Shown here in pieces: positions 36,374-46,546 of a DNA stretch of 64,000 nt (positions are counted from its first letter, which is position 1; each line of letters opens with the position of its first letter). The translations under genes and the position numbers were made by a program. Source of the stretch: Granulosicoccus sp045110475. Lineage in GTDB: Bacteria > Pseudomonadota > Gammaproteobacteria > Granulosicoccales > Granulosicoccaceae. Under the pieces are notes generated by a model, which saw only the letters and a program-made list of their open reading frames with translations, searched no databases and was not told the DNA's origin. The DNA lies in contig JBGCGC010000010.1 of NCBI GenBank assembly GCA_045110475.1, positions 53,254-117,253 of the forward strand, given 5' to 3'.

Positions 36374-37249
36374 ATGGCAATTAATGAACGCTCGAATGTC
36401 GTTGGTATCGCATTGATGCTGATCGTCGCCATCATGGGCGCTCTTGATGCCGTTATTGTCAGGCTGGTTACACCATCAGTCCATCCGTTCATTATTGGAT
36501 TTACCCGCTCGTTTTTCGGTTTGCTAATTGTCATACCCTGGGTTCTGGCCAAGCCCGCCATTCTTGAATCCAGCTTTCGGTTTCGCCACCTGTTGCGCGC
36601 AATATTGAAGCTGGCATCGTTGATTCTTTTTTTTATGGCATATGCTGCGGCGCCACTGGCAGATGTAACGGCCATTGCGTTTACCGCGCCAATTTTTGTC
36701 ACATTAGGCGCCTGGACGTTTCTATCAGAACGCCCACAAAAAATTCGGGTTATCGCAATTCTAGTGGGCTTTGCAGGCGTTCTGACTGTGATTCAACCTG
36801 GTCAACAGTCGGGTGTACCCGCAGGATTGCTACTCGCATTGGCCGCAGCTTTGCTCACGGCAATTTTCCAGCTGATGCTCAAACCCATGTCTGCACGCGA
36901 TTCTACAGAAACACTGGTTGCCTGGAACCTGCTACTGACTGTACCTTTAGCGGCTATCCCCGCCTGGCTGGTCTGGAGTATGCCAACGACGACTGAATGG
37001 CTTTTGCTGGCAACTCAAGGCGTACTGGGCATGTTCGCAATGAGTATGGTGACCAAGGCGTTTTCGCTGACAGAAGCTTCGCTTTTAGCGCCTATAGAAT
37101 TTCTTCGGCTGCCCATCGTGGCAGGGTTTGCCTACCTGTTTTTCAATCAGATCCCTGGTGTTGCCACTCTGCTCGGTGGGACATTCATCTTCGCTGCAAC
37201 AATGATGATGGCGCGCAGTGCAAGGCCCGTACCCGCTGATAAATCCTGA
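36374..37249 (+). CDS. DMT-superfamily (EamA) transporter
   Basis: 291 residues with ten hydrophobic helices in two EamA repeats: the first from ~10 to 140 (ALMLIVAIMGALDAVIVRLV, APIFVTLGAWTFLSERPQ), the second from ~155 to 285 (APIEFLRLPIVAGFAYLFF, LGGTFIFAATMMM). Such proteins export or exchange metabolites across the inner membrane. It precedes the first ABC importer by 240 bases and is divergent from the dehydrogenase gene. Confidence 0.9.
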   Translation: MAINERSNVVGIALMLIVAIMGALDAVIVRLVTPSVHPFIIGFTRSFFGLLIVIPWVLAKPAILESSFRFRHLLRAILKLASLILFFMAYAAAPLADVTAIAFTAPIFVTLGAWTFLSERPQKIRVIAILVGFAGVLTVIQPGQQSGVPAGLLLALAAALLTAIFQLMLKPMSARDSTETLVAWNLLLTVPLAAIPAWLVWSMPTTTEWLLLATQGVLGMFAMSMVTKAFSLTEASLLAPIEFLRLPIVAGFAYLFFNQIPGVATLLGGTFIFAATMMMARSARPVPADKS

Positions 37250-37490
37250 AGGTACGATCGACGAACCTCTCTATAACCACTGAGATAAATATTGCTGCTT
37301 GCCATCGTGAAAGCAACAGCGCTAGACTGGAGAGCGACGCAGCCACATAAGAGCAATATCAGGATTCGGTAAGTTCAAAAGATAATCACACCCATAAAGG
37401 ATGAACCCTGGTGGCAAATTCGCACATCTCAGACTCGCAAAACCAGCGCAGTCAGGTTACCCAAGAGTGAGGAAACAGAGTGAGGAAACT

Positions 37491-38996
37491 ATGAAGAAAA
37501 TACTTGCATACTCCGTTGGAGCGGTGTTTACAGCCGCAGCCATGACCACCGCCCAGGCACAGGACTCAGCGGTAACAATAGTCCTGTCCGAGGAACTCGA
37601 CATTGTCGATCCGTGTGAAGCATCACGCTCTAACGTCGGCCGCGTGGTGTTACAGAACATCGCTGAGACCATGACCGAACTCGTACCCGGCGAGGGCCTT
37701 CAACCCCGGCTTGCTGATAGCTGGGAAGATCAAGGCGGTGGCACATGGCGGTTCAATCTGCATCCGGAAGTCAAATTCAGCGACGGTACCGATCTGGATG
37801 CCGCTGATGTTGCGCACACATTGGAACGCATCAAGTCGGCGGATATCGTTTGCGAGATAGGCGCAAAGTTTTTCGGTGGTATCGAATTAACTGCCAGCGT
37901 TGTGGACGACACTACCATCGACATTACGGCAAACCCGGCGCAACCTATTCTTCCGTTGCTGATGTCTACAGTGACTATCACACCTAGTGAATTCCCACTG
38001 GATCAACGCGTGGATATCCCGATCGGTACGGGGCCCTATATCTTCGAAGAATACAATCGTGGCGAAAATATCAAGCTGACAGCCAATCCTGACTACTGGG
38101 GTGAAAAACCCACAGTACAGACAGCAACCTATGTGTTTCGGTCTGACAGCGCAGTCAGGGCTGCAATGATACAAGCCAACGAGGCTGACATCGCTCCCAA
38201 CATCGCTGTACAGGATGCCACTAACGAGGCCAGTGATTTTTCGTATCCAAACTCTGAAACCGTTTTCTTACGCCTCGATCATAATATGGCACCACTGGAC
38301 GATAAGCGTGTACGCCTGGCACTTAACTATGCAGTTGACCGGGAAGCCTTTGTAGGTACAGTTCTGGCGGACGGAACCTTGCTTGCGACTGGCATAACGC
38401 CGCCGTCTACCATCGGATACAACAGTGATCTCCAGCCCTACCCCTATGATCTGGAAAAAGCCAAAGCATTGCTTGCAGAAGCGAAAGCTGATGGAGTACC
38501 GGTGGACACCGAAATCACTCTGATTGGCCGTACCAACAACTTTGGCAACGTTCTTGAAACCATGGAAGCGCTGCTGGGTATGTACAACGATGCCGGTTTT
38601 AACATGACACTGAAAATGGTTGAAGTCGAAGAATGGCTAAAACACTATTCAAACCCCTTCCCTGAAGATCGTGGCCCGGAAATCGTGCAAGCACAGCACG
38701 ACAACGCCAATGGTGATCCGGTATTTTCCATGTTCTTCAAGTACGCATCAGAAGGCCTTCAAACGGGCGTAACCGATCCCGACCTTGATGCCATGATTGC
38801 TGACGCATCGGCGGCAACCGGCAAGGAGCGCGCCGCCAAGTGGGAAGATACCTTTGCCTATATCCATGAGGAAATTGTCGGTGATGTCATGCTGTTTCAC
38901 ATGGTTGGATTCAGTCGGGTCAATGAACGCCTTGCCTTCGAACCTACCATCAGAACAAACAGCGAGCTTCAGCTGTCGCAAATAAGTTTCAAGTAA
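37491..38996 (+). CDS. ABC transporter substrate-binding protein, family 5 (importer 1)
   Basis: 501 residues from the ATG at 37491, which has a GAGGAAAC site; the longer frame from 37401 lacks a signal peptide. The signal ends in TTAQAQ. Family 5 (peptide/opine/nickel/sugar) features are LVPGEGLQPRLADSWEDQGG, WRFNLHPEVKFSDGTDLDAADV and NYAVDREAFVGTVL. It captures the ligand in the periplasm for the permeases downstream. A GC-rich hairpin sits between it and the first permease. The ligand is not readable; the surrounding sugar-acid genes favour an acidic sugar or oligosaccharide rather than a peptide. Confidence 0.93.
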   Translation: MKKILAYSVGAVFTAAAMTTAQAQDSAVTIVLSEELDIVDPCEASRSNVGRVVLQNIAETMTELVPGEGLQPRLADSWEDQGGGTWRFNLHPEVKFSDGTDLDAADVAHTLERIKSADIVCEIGAKFFGGIELTASVVDDTTIDITANPAQPILPLLMSTVTITPSEFPLDQRVDIPIGTGPYIFEEYNRGENIKLTANPDYWGEKPTVQTATYVFRSDSAVRAAMIQANEADIAPNIAVQDATNEASDFSYPNSETVFLRLDHNMAPLDDKRVRLALNYAVDREAFVGTVLADGTLLATGITPPSTIGYNSDLQPYPYDLEKAKALLAEAKADGVPVDTEITLIGRTNNFGNVLETMEALLGMYNDAGFNMTLKMVEVEEWLKHYSNPFPEDRGPEIVQAQHDNANGDPVFSMFFKYASEGLQTGVTDPDLDAMIADASAATGKERAAKWEDTFAYIHEEIVGDVMLFHMVGFSRVNERLAFEPTIRTNSELQLSQISFK

Positions 38997-39006
38997 GATG
39001 AAGAGA

Positions 39007-39033
39007 CCGGGGGTAAGGCTCAGCTGCCCCCGG
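39007..39033 (+). promoter_or_regulatory. Intercistronic hairpin after the binding-protein gene
   Basis: Arms CCGGGGG and CCCCCGG (39007-39013, 39027-39033), 13-base loop, no T-run. It lies 11 bases after the binding-protein stop and 23 before the permease start. In importer operons this kind of stem keeps binding-protein mRNA more abundant than permease mRNA. Confidence 0.75.
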
Positions 39034-39056
39034 CCAACGTTCTTCTGGCTTTTGCC

Positions 39057-39971
39057 ATGAAATCCTTTCTTGCCAGACGCGCTGTTGCCAGCGCCATCTC
39101 CATTCTTGGGCTGATCATACTGGTCTTCTTTCTTAGCCGTCTGACCGGTGATCCAGCCAATCTGTATCTCCCTATTGACGCCTCGGCTGAAAGCCGTGAG
39201 CAGTTTCGTGAATTACACGGACTCAACGATCCACTACTCACGCAGTTTTTTAACTACGCAGGCGATTTGCTGCGTCTGGACTTCGGGATGTCCATAAGAC
39301 GCTCAGAGCCAGCCATTGATGCCGTTATGCGTGGCTTTGCATGGACACTACAGCTTGCGGTCATCACGATGACTTTGGTGACCGTCATGGCCGTTCTCAT
39401 TGGCTCACTTGCAGCCTTCAACGTTGGTGGAGCGTTTGATCGGATCGCTACTTTCTTTTCCCTGATGGGCGCAAGTGCGCCTGATTTCTGGATAGCGATC
39501 GTTGCCATCGTGTTTTTTTCAGTACACCTTGGCTGGGTGCCGACCTCGGGTACAGGCACTGTGTGGCATTGGATACTGCCCGTATCAGTTCTGTTCATAC
39601 GACCGTTCGGCCTGATCTTGCAGGTGGTGCGCGGCTCCATGATCTCTGTGCTGTCATCCGCCTATATCAAGACCGCTCGCGCCAAGGGTGTTAAAGACAG
39701 GCCAATCATTTTCGTTCATGCGCTCAGGAACGCCATGCTGCCCGTTATCACGGTTATGGGTGATCAGGCTGCCGCCCTGTTAAACGGTGCTGTCATTGTT
39801 GAATCCATTTTTGGTTTTCCCGGCGTTGGAAAACTGATGATTGATTCCATCTTGCAACGCGACTTTCCAGTCATTCTTGCTGCCATCATGGTAACGGCGT
39901 TCGCCATTTTTCTGATGAACCTGATTATCGATATTATCTACGCGCTGCTGGATCCGCGAATTCGGTATTGA
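39057..39971 (+). CDS. ABC permease, DppB/OppB-type (importer 1)
   Basis: 304 residues with six transmembrane segments, the first at 9-28. The binding-protein-dependent permease EAA-like loop is IKTARAKGVKDRPIIFVHALRNAMLPVI-type, seen here as AYIKTARAKGVKDRP and VHALRNAMLPVITVMG. The end is the usual LLDPRIRY. It forms the channel with the following DppC-type permease, four bases downstream. Confidence 0.94.
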   Translation: MKSFLARRAVASAISILGLIILVFFLSRLTGDPANLYLPIDASAESREQFRELHGLNDPLLTQFFNYAGDLLRLDFGMSIRRSEPAIDAVMRGFAWTLQLAVITMTLVTVMAVLIGSLAAFNVGGAFDRIATFFSLMGASAPDFWIAIVAIVFFSVHLGWVPTSGTGTVWHWILPVSVLFIRPFGLILQVVRGSMISVLSSAYIKTARAKGVKDRPIIFVHALRNAMLPVITVMGDQAAALLNGAVIVESIFGFPGVGKLMIDSILQRDFPVILAAIMVTAFAIFLMNLIIDIIYALLDPRIRY

Positions 39972-39975
39972 TCTT

Positions 39976-40899
39976 TTGAACACACAACAGACAGGCGCAC
40001 CCATCAACGCAGAGTCCCAACGGAGCTCTATCGTGCTGCTGCGAATGTTGTGGCGCGACAAACTGGCGTTCTGTGCGGTCATTTTCTTGTTGATTGTTTT
40101 CTTTTTCGCCGTGTTTGGCCCGTTTCTGTTTGAAGAGATTGCCACCAAAAACAATCTGCGTGGACGCAATGCACCACCATTTGATTTTTCCGCAAACTGG
40201 CTATTCTGGTTGGGTGGCGATGCGCTGGGCAGACCGCTGCTGGCACGCATACTTGTTGCAGCACAGAATACGATCGTGGTAGCCGTTGGCGCTGTGGTTT
40301 GTTCCATGATCATAGGCACCGTACTCGGCTTGATTGCCGGCTACACATCAAAACTGGCAAGTCAGGTCATTTTGCGTCTGGCGGATGTGATCATGTCATT
40401 TCCGTCGCTGCTACTCGCAGTCATTGTGCTGTACATGTTGCCACCCTCTGTCTTTAACCTGATTGTGGTACTGGCGATCACACGTGTGCCGGTTTACCTA
40501 CGCACAAGTCGGGCTGAAGTGCTGGAGGTCAAGGGTCGGATGTTTGTGCAGGCAGCGCGCGTCATGGGTGCAAGCGGGAAGCGCATTGTTTTTCGGCATA
40601 TCTTGCCTGTGGTACTACCCACATTACTTACCATAGCGACACTGGATTTTGCCTTTGTCATGCTAGCGGAAAGCTCACTTTCATTTCTTGGCATTGGCAT
40701 ACAACCTCCGGAAATAAGCTGGGGACTCATGGTCGCGCAAGGACGTTCCTACCTGACAACAGCCTGGTGGTTGTCCTTCTGGCCAGGGCTTGCCATCATC
40801 CTCACCACCTTGTCTCTCAACCTACTCTCTAACTGGTTACGCACAGCACTCGACCCGGTTCAGCGCTGGCGACTTGAAACGATAAAACAAGATGACTGA
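39976..40899 (+). CDS. ABC permease, DppC/OppC-type (importer 1)
   Basis: 307 residues, TTG start four bases after the previous stop. An N-terminal helix (KLAFCAVIFLLIVFFFAVFGP), a periplasmic loop with FWLGGDALGRPLLARILVAA, then five more helices. The cytoplasmic coupling loop is FVQAARVMGASGKRIVFRHILPVVLPTL. The segment SSLSFLGIGIQPPEISWG is characteristic of this subunit. Its 3' end overlaps the ATPase gene by eight bases. Confidence 0.94.
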   Translation: MNTQQTGAPINAESQRSSIVLLRMLWRDKLAFCAVIFLLIVFFFAVFGPFLFEEIATKNNLRGRNAPPFDFSANWLFWLGGDALGRPLLARILVAAQNTIVVAVGAVVCSMIIGTVLGLIAGYTSKLASQVILRLADVIMSFPSLLLAVIVLYMLPPSVFNLIVVLAITRVPVYLRTSRAEVLEVKGRMFVQAARVMGASGKRIVFRHILPVVLPTLLTIATLDFAFVMLAESSLSFLGIGIQPPEISWGLMVAQGRSYLTTAWWLSFWPGLAIILTTLSLNLLSNWLRTALDPVQRWRLETIKQDD

Positions 40900-42535
40900 T
40901 CATCTGCTTGAAGTTCGGGATTTATCAGTCGAGTTTCATACCGTACAGGGCACTGTAAAAGCGGTTCGCAACGTCTCCTGGCACCTGCAAAGAGGTGAAG
41001 TGCTTGCCATTCTTGGCGAAAGTGGATCAGGAAAATCGGTCTCTGCCTCTGCGGTTCTGGATCTGATTGATTGCCCACCCGGAAAGATTACCTCGGGCGA
41101 AATACACTATGACGGGCAAAATCTGTTGTCGATGACCAGTAGCGAACGCCGGGAGATCAATGGCAGCAGGATCGCCATGATATTCCAGGACCCACTGAGT
41201 CATCTGAATCCCGTCTTTACGGTCGGCTGGCAAATAGAAGAGACCCTGACCACTCATGGAATGGCCGCTTCGGCGGCAAGAATTGAATCTATATCCCTGC
41301 TTGAACGCGTTGGAATTCCAGAGCCTGTCCAGGCCATGAAAAAGTATCCACATCAATTCTCTGGCGGGCAACGCCAGCGAGTGATGATCGCTATGGCACT
41401 TGCACTCAAACCCGATATACTGATTGCCGACGAGCCCACGACTGCGCTGGACGTTACAGTACAGGCGCAGATACTCTCCTTGCTGGAGAAGCTGCAGGAA
41501 GAGACCGGCATGGGGCTGCTGTTGATTACCCATGATCTGGGAGTGGTTGCCGACATGGCGGATCGGGTAGTGATCATGAACAGCGGCCAGATTGTCGAGC
41601 AGGGGTCAGCACTGGATGTCTATCGCAATCCGCAACATCCCTACACAAAAGCACTCATTGCTGCAATTCCCGGCAGCGGTGCCATGGCTGAATCAACACA
41701 TCAGAGCGACCCTGTCCTGTTATCGGTGAAAGGCTTGTTCAAGTCGTTTGGACATTTCGTTGCACTGGAAAATATCAGTATCGACTTGAGAGAAGGTGAA
41801 TGTGTGGCCGTTGTCGGCGAGAGTGGTTCCGGAAAATCCACCCTTGCAAAGTGTCTGGTTCAATTGGAAATCCCCGACGCAGGCACAGCTAAATACAAGG
41901 AGAAAAATCTCTTTAAGCTCTCTGCACGGCAACTACTGGCTATGCGTCGCGATATCCAAATGGTGTTTCAGGATCCGACGCAAAGTCTTAATCCGCGAAT
42001 GCGCGTTTTCGATATTATCTCGGAAGCCTGGATTATTCATCCGGATATCTTGCCTGCAAACCAATGGCACAACAGGGTGGCGGAACTGTTGGAACAGGTA
42101 GGGCTTTCGAGTGATATGGCGATGCGCTATGCACATCAGTTTTCAGGTGGCCAGCGCCAGCGCATTGCCATTGCGCGTGCTCTGGCACTAGAGCCAAAGA
42201 TTATCATCTGTGATGAAGCTGTCAGCGCACTGGATGTTCAGGTACAAGCTCAGGTTATCGATCTACTCGACAGGCTGCGCAGCAAGCTTGGCATTGCCTA
42301 TCTGTTTATCGCACACGACTTGCCCGTCGTCAGAGACTTTGCTGATCGTGTCGTTGTAATGCAAAGCGGCAAGGTTGTGGAAAGTGGCACCGTAAGAGAA
42401 GTTTTCGACAACCCACAACGAGCGTACACGCAAAACTTGCTGGCTGCGAGTCTTGATCCCGACCCGGAAGTGCAGGCCTCACGGCGAATAGCTCGTGAGA
42501 AGGTGACGACAAGAGAACGTGGTGAAACAGGGTAG
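40892..42535 (+). CDS. Fused double ABC ATPase (DppD-DppF type, importer 1)
   Basis: 547 residues with two complete nucleotide-binding domains. Domain 1: Walker A GESGSGKS near 38-45, signature SGGQRQR, Walker B ILIADEPTTALD. Domain 2: Walker A GESGSGKST near 310, SGGQRQR, Walker B IIICDEAVSALD, where Asp-Glu-Ala replaces the usual Asp-Glu-Pro. The fusion replaces separate DppD and DppF subunits. Last gene of the plus-strand operon; 37 bases separate its end from the convergent DapA-family gene. Confidence 0.95.
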   Translation: MTDHLLEVRDLSVEFHTVQGTVKAVRNVSWHLQRGEVLAILGESGSGKSVSASAVLDLIDCPPGKITSGEIHYDGQNLLSMTSSERREINGSRIAMIFQDPLSHLNPVFTVGWQIEETLTTHGMAASAARIESISLLERVGIPEPVQAMKKYPHQFSGGQRQRVMIAMALALKPDILIADEPTTALDVTVQAQILSLLEKLQEETGMGLLLITHDLGVVADMADRVVIMNSGQIVEQGSALDVYRNPQHPYTKALIAAIPGSGAMAESTHQSDPVLLSVKGLFKSFGHFVALENISIDLREGECVAVVGESGSGKSTLAKCLVQLEIPDAGTAKYKEKNLFKLSARQLLAMRRDIQMVFQDPTQSLNPRMRVFDIISEAWIIHPDILPANQWHNRVAELLEQVGLSSDMAMRYAHQFSGGQRQRIAIARALALEPKIIICDEAVSALDVQVQAQVIDLLDRLRSKLGIAYLFIAHDLPVVRDFADRVVVMQSGKVVESGTVREVFDNPQRAYTQNLLAASLDPDPEVQASRRIAREKVTTRERGETG

Positions 42536-42572
42536 ATCGCAAAGGTGCATTGCCTGGCGATAGTTTAAAGCG

Positions 42573-43478
42573 TCAGGTGTCAAGCGCGCTCATCGAATCC
42601 CACACCTTGGCGCATTCTTCCTTTGATAATGCAAGCAGTGGTGGCCGCGTGTGCAGCCAGTTCAGATCACCTCGAACCCGGGCAACCATAGCCTTTACGG
42701 TCGGTAATTGAACATAGGAATTGCTCAGCTCCCTCCACGCTTCGATTCGTTTTTGTGTTGTGCCAACCAACGTGACAGCATCAGGATTTTGCCAGTTGTC
42801 AAAGACAATGCGCAGTGCATCTGATCGCAAGTTGGATGTAGCGGTAATGCATCCCGCACCACCAGCTTCCAGCAAGGGTTTGAGTAGCGGGTCGGCACCA
42901 GCAAGTACCGAAAAATTACTGAATCGATTAACCATGAGCTTCATGTTTTCGATATCCCCTGCGCTGTCCTTGATACCCACAACGGTCTCAGGAAATTCAG
43001 CGATCAAGCGCTCGATTAAATCATGACCCAGCGGTATGTGGGAAACTTGCGGAATGTGATACAGAATAACCTTGAGTCTGTCATCGTTTATGCCTTCGAT
43101 AACCGAGGCGTAGAATCGGAACAAACCTTCATCACTGACGCCCTTGTAGTAGAACGGTGGCAGCAAAACGCAGGCACGCACATCGCATTGAACCGCATGG
43201 CGGGTGAGTTCTATGGTTTCCGGCACTGAGCAACTGGACGTACCGGGCAGCAGCTGCTCACCTGTAATGCCCCCATGCAGGGCAGATTCAAGCAACGCGC
43301 GTCTTTCCGTGCCAGAGTAGCTGTTTGCTTCACCGGTAGTTCCCAGCAATGCAATGCCATGCGCACCCTCCTCTATCAATGCGCGACAGTGCGCTGCAAA
43401 GAGATCAAGGCACACCTCGCCTTGTTCGTTAACCGGCGTTGTCGCAGCACAGTACACACCAGAAACAGCCTGATTCAT
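42573..43478 (-). CDS. DapA-family class I aldolase/dehydratase
   Basis: 301 residues from the ATG at 43478; a longer frame to 43523 is unlikely. GTTGEAN at 46-52, the catalytic Tyr140 in VILYHIPQ and Schiff-base Lys170 in VVGIKDSAGD are all present. Family members include dihydrodipicolinate synthase, keto-deoxy acid aldolases and 5-keto-4-deoxyglucarate dehydratase (KdgD). Being last gene of an operon with aldarate dehydratases, it most likely converts a keto-deoxy sugar acid, for example to 2,5-dioxopentanoate or pyruvate plus aldehyde. Which one is not decided by sequence alone. Confidence 0.9.
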   Translation of the reverse strand: MNQAVSGVYCAATTPVNEQGEVCLDLFAAHCRALIEEGAHGIALLGTTGEANSYSGTERRALLESALHGGITGEQLLPGTSSCSVPETIELTRHAVQCDVRACVLLPPFYYKGVSDEGLFRFYASVIEGINDDRLKVILYHIPQVSHIPLGHDLIERLIAEFPETVVGIKDSAGDIENMKLMVNRFSNFSVLAGADPLLKPLLEAGGAGCITATSNLRSDALRIVFDNWQNPDAVTLVGTTQKRIEAWRELSNSYVQLPTVKAMVARVRGDLNWLHTRPPLLALSKEECAKVWDSMSALDT

Positions 43479-43541
43479 TTTTACTCTCCCAAAAACACGA
43501 CAGCTACAGTGCTGTACAACCACGCAGCGACAGCAAGAAAA

Positions 43542-45290
43542 TCAGAAGATATCCGGTTCACCGGCACTTTGACCAAAACCGTATTCCAGAAAGTCGAAAT
43601 CACAGCCTTTGTCGGCCTGCGTGACATGACCAGAGAACAACCAGCCATAGCCCCTGGAATAAGGCGCAGGCGGTTGCTCCCATATCGCTTTTCTCAGCGC
43701 CAGTTCTTTCTCATCCACCAGCATGTCAAGACGTCGGTTTGCCAGATCCAGACGAATCGTATCGCCGTTTTTCAGGTACGCCAGCGGGCCACCAATGTGC
43801 GATTCAGGAGCCACGTGCAAAACGCAGGCGCCATAGGATGTTCCTGACATACGTGCATCTGATATGCGCAGCATGTCTCTATGCCCTTGCATGATCAAGG
43901 CCTTTGGAATGGGTAACATGCCCCATTCTGGCATGCCAGGACCACCAAGCGGACCCGCATTTCTTAACACCATGACATGCTCAGGAGTCACCTCCAGATT
44001 CTCATCATCAACAGCCGCTTTCATTTCCGGATAACTATCAAAAACCAGAGCAGGGCCTTCGTGCAGATAAAACTTCGGATCACAGGCTGCGGGCTTGATC
44101 ACCGCCCCATCTGGACAAAGATTGCCACGTAGTACGGCCAGAGACCCCTCGTGATAAACCGGATTGGACAACGGCCTGATGACATCATCGTTGAATACCA
44201 TTGCCCCGTTGATATTTTCGCTTAAGGTTTTGCCTGTGACCGTCATGGCGCTACCGTCAAGCTTGTTGCCTAATTCACCCATCAAGGCACTAAGGCCGCC
44301 GGCATAGTAGAAGTCTTCCATGAGATAGACATCACCGGATGGACGAACATTCGCGATAAGGGGTGTTTCTCTGCCCAGTGCATCCAGATCATCCAGTATC
44401 AGGTTAACGTTTGCACGTCGGGCAATGGCAATAAGGTGGACTACCGCATTGGTTGAGCAACCCGTTGCCATGGCAACAACCGCCGCATTGCGCATGGCTG
44501 TCTCTGTCAGGATACGATCCGGCGTCAGATCTTCCCACACCATGTCGACGATCCGACGACCGCAGTCACTGGCCATTCGGATATGACCGGCATCGGCTGC
44601 AGGTATCGAAGACGCATTAGGCAGGGTGAACCCAAGCGCTTCAGCAATACCTGTCATGGTGGAAGCTGTGCCCATGGTCATACAGGTACCATACGAGCGT
44701 GCAATTCCGCCTTCAATGCCTAACCATTGATCGTCGCTGATGTTGCCAGCGCGGCGCTCGTCCCAGTACTTCCAGGCATCTGAACCCGAGCCCAGAGTCT
44801 GACCGGCATAATTGCCACGCAACATAGGGCCGGCTGGCATGAAGATCATGGGCAGGGCTGCGGACAGTGCCCCCATCAGCAATGCAGGTGTGGTCTTGTC
44901 ACAGCCTCCCATCAGCACGGCACCGTCGACAGGATGCGAGCGCAACTGTTCTTCAGCCTCCATCGCCAGAAGGTTGCGGTACAACATGGAGGTGGGCTTG
45001 GTAAAACTTTCGTCAACGGACAGCGCCGGCAACTCAACGGGAAAACCACCTGCCTGCAAGACACCACGTTTGATGTCATCGACACGGTTGCGAAAATGAG
45101 CATGGCAGGGGTTAAGGTCAGACCAGGTATTGATAATGGCAATTACTGGCCGCCCTTCCCAGTCGGCGGGTGCGTAGCCCATCTGCATCAGCCTTGAACG
45201 ATGGCCAAAGCTACGCAGATCGTCTGGCGCGAACCAGCGGGCGCTACGCAGCGATTTGACATCCTTGCGAGGTGCTTTACTCATCCCCAC
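43542..45290 (-). CDS. IlvD/Edd-family sugar-acid dehydratase (arabinonate/galactonate-type)
   Basis: 582 residues, an iron-sulfur dehydratase. The three cluster cysteines are in NPCHAHF, GGCDKTTP and ATGCSTNAVVH; the SDARMSGTSYGACVLHVAPES segment is typical of the sugar-acid branch (L-arabinonate, D-xylonate or galactonate dehydratases) rather than IlvD itself. It removes water from an aldonate to give a 2-keto-3-deoxy acid. The second codon pair offers an alternative ATG at 45284. Part of the minus-strand operon, 29 bases after the GlucD-like gene. Confidence 0.92.
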   Translation of the reverse strand: MGMSKAPRKDVKSLRSARWFAPDDLRSFGHRSRLMQMGYAPADWEGRPVIAIINTWSDLNPCHAHFRNRVDDIKRGVLQAGGFPVELPALSVDESFTKPTSMLYRNLLAMEAEEQLRSHPVDGAVLMGGCDKTTPALLMGALSAALPMIFMPAGPMLRGNYAGQTLGSGSDAWKYWDERRAGNISDDQWLGIEGGIARSYGTCMTMGTASTMTGIAEALGFTLPNASSIPAADAGHIRMASDCGRRIVDMVWEDLTPDRILTETAMRNAAVVAMATGCSTNAVVHLIAIARRANVNLILDDLDALGRETPLIANVRPSGDVYLMEDFYYAGGLSALMGELGNKLDGSAMTVTGKTLSENINGAMVFNDDVIRPLSNPVYHEGSLAVLRGNLCPDGAVIKPAACDPKFYLHEGPALVFDSYPEMKAAVDDENLEVTPEHVMVLRNAGPLGGPGMPEWGMLPIPKALIMQGHRDMLRISDARMSGTSYGACVLHVAPESHIGGPLAYLKNGDTIRLDLANRRLDMLVDEKELALRKAIWEQPPAPYSRGYGWLFSGHVTQADKGCDFDFLEYGFGQSAGEPDIF

Positions 45291-45319
45291 TACCCCCTTA
45301 ACTTACGAGCTTGTGAACG

Positions 45320-46546
45320 CTAGAATCGGGGACGCTGGAAATGCCAATCCGGCCAATACTTGCGTATTTCTGTTTCATCGTCACGTCGTACATATCCACA
45401 TTCAATGTAATTGGCATGGAGCCGCGCCAACTCGGAACGATCCAGTGTCACGCCCAAGCCCGGCCCCTCAGGTACTGATAGAGACCCATTACTGAAAGCC
45501 AGTTTCCCGCCTTCAATCACCTCATCGGTCTGCCATGGATAATGCGTATCACAATCATACGTCAGGTTTGGCGTGGCGGCAGCCAGATGCGTCATGGCAG
45601 CCAGACTGATACCCATATGTGAATTGGAATGCATGGACAAACCGAGCCCCCAGATATCGCAGATTTGTGCAAGATGCCGGCTCGCTTGCAGGCCACCCCA
45701 GTAGTGATGATCGCTCAATACCACCTTGACTGAACCTTGAGCCATTGACGGTGGCAGATGTTCGTTGGCTACCACACACATGTTAGTAGCCAGCGGGATA
45801 TCCGTCGCAGCTTGAATCAGAGCCATGCCTTCAAGATCCATTGTGGGATCTTCGAGATACTGGACAAGCCCGGTCAACCGCGGCAACAGCTCCAGCGTGG
45901 TATGCACATGCCAGGCGCCGTTTGGATCGATGCGCAACGGTGCATCGGGAAACGCGTTGCGCAGTGCTTCAAGGCCAGACAGCTCCTCTTCCGGAGACAA
46001 GATGCCCGCCTTGAGTTTTATCGCCTTGAAACCATGCAGATCAATCATGCGTCTGGCTTGTTCAACCAATGCTTCAGGTGTGAGCACTTCGCCCCACACA
46101 TCATCGCTGGATTCATGCTGATGGCGTGCGAATTTGTAAAACAGATATGCTGAAAAAGGCACAGTCTGTCTCACCTGCCCTCCCAGCAATTCACACACAG
46201 GCATGCCGAGTGCCTTTCCCAATGCATCCCAGCAGGCGACTTCTATGGCACTGACGACGCGCGGCAGCAGTCCTTTCGCATTGACACCAGTAGCACGAGC
46301 GCGGGACCACAGCCCGTTGAGGTCGGTGACCATCATGCCGGGCAAGTGTGGCCGCAGCTGCGCCAGCGCCTCAAGCACTGCTTTGTCTCCATAGCTTTCA
46401 CCCAGACCGATAACGCCATCTTCGGTTTCGACTTCGATAATGGAACGTAGCGCCAGGGGCTGATGACACCCGGCGCAGTTCAGCAACGGTGGATCGTAAA
46501 ACGCGATGGGAGTAATTCGAACATCAGCTATGCGTAAATCAGACAC
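45320..46546 (-). CDS. Enolase-superfamily glucarate-dehydratase-like enzyme
   Basis: 408 residues. The paired lysines of the GlucD branch are Lys177 and Lys179 (AIKLKAG), metal ligands start with Asp207 (IDPNGAW), the substrate-binding region shows ATNMCVV and LSDHHYWGG, and the catalytic His lies in MHSNSHMGISLA. These match glucarate dehydratases closely. It would dehydrate D-glucarate (or a near relative) to 5-keto-4-deoxyglucarate. The gene overlaps the preceding enolase-family gene by eight bases. Confidence 0.88.
   Translation of the reverse strand: MSDLRIADVRITPIAFYDPPLLNCAGCHQPLALRSIIEVETEDGVIGLGESYGDKAVLEALAQLRPHLPGMMVTDLNGLWSRARATGVNAKGLLPRVVSAIEVACWDALGKALGMPVCELLGGQVRQTVPFSAYLFYKFARHQHESSDDVWGEVLTPEALVEQARRMIDLHGFKAIKLKAGILSPEEELSGLEALRNAFPDAPLRIDPNGAWHVHTTLELLPRLTGLVQYLEDPTMDLEGMALIQAATDIPLATNMCVVANEHLPPSMAQGSVKVVLSDHHYWGGLQASRHLAQICDIWGLGLSMHSNSHMGISLAAMTHLAAATPNLTYDCDTHYPWQTDEVIEGGKLAFSNGSLSVPEGPGLGVTLDRSELARLHANYIECGYVRRDDETEIRKYWPDWHFQRPRF

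Noticed and set aside
42553..42577. Bidirectional terminator between the convergent ATPase and DapA-family genes
   Set aside because: Arms contain a mismatch, overlap the DapA stop codon and have no T-run on either side.
43275..43847. 190-codon plus-strand frame
   Set aside because: Antisense to the DapA-family and IlvD/Edd genes, both of which have complete catalytic motifs.
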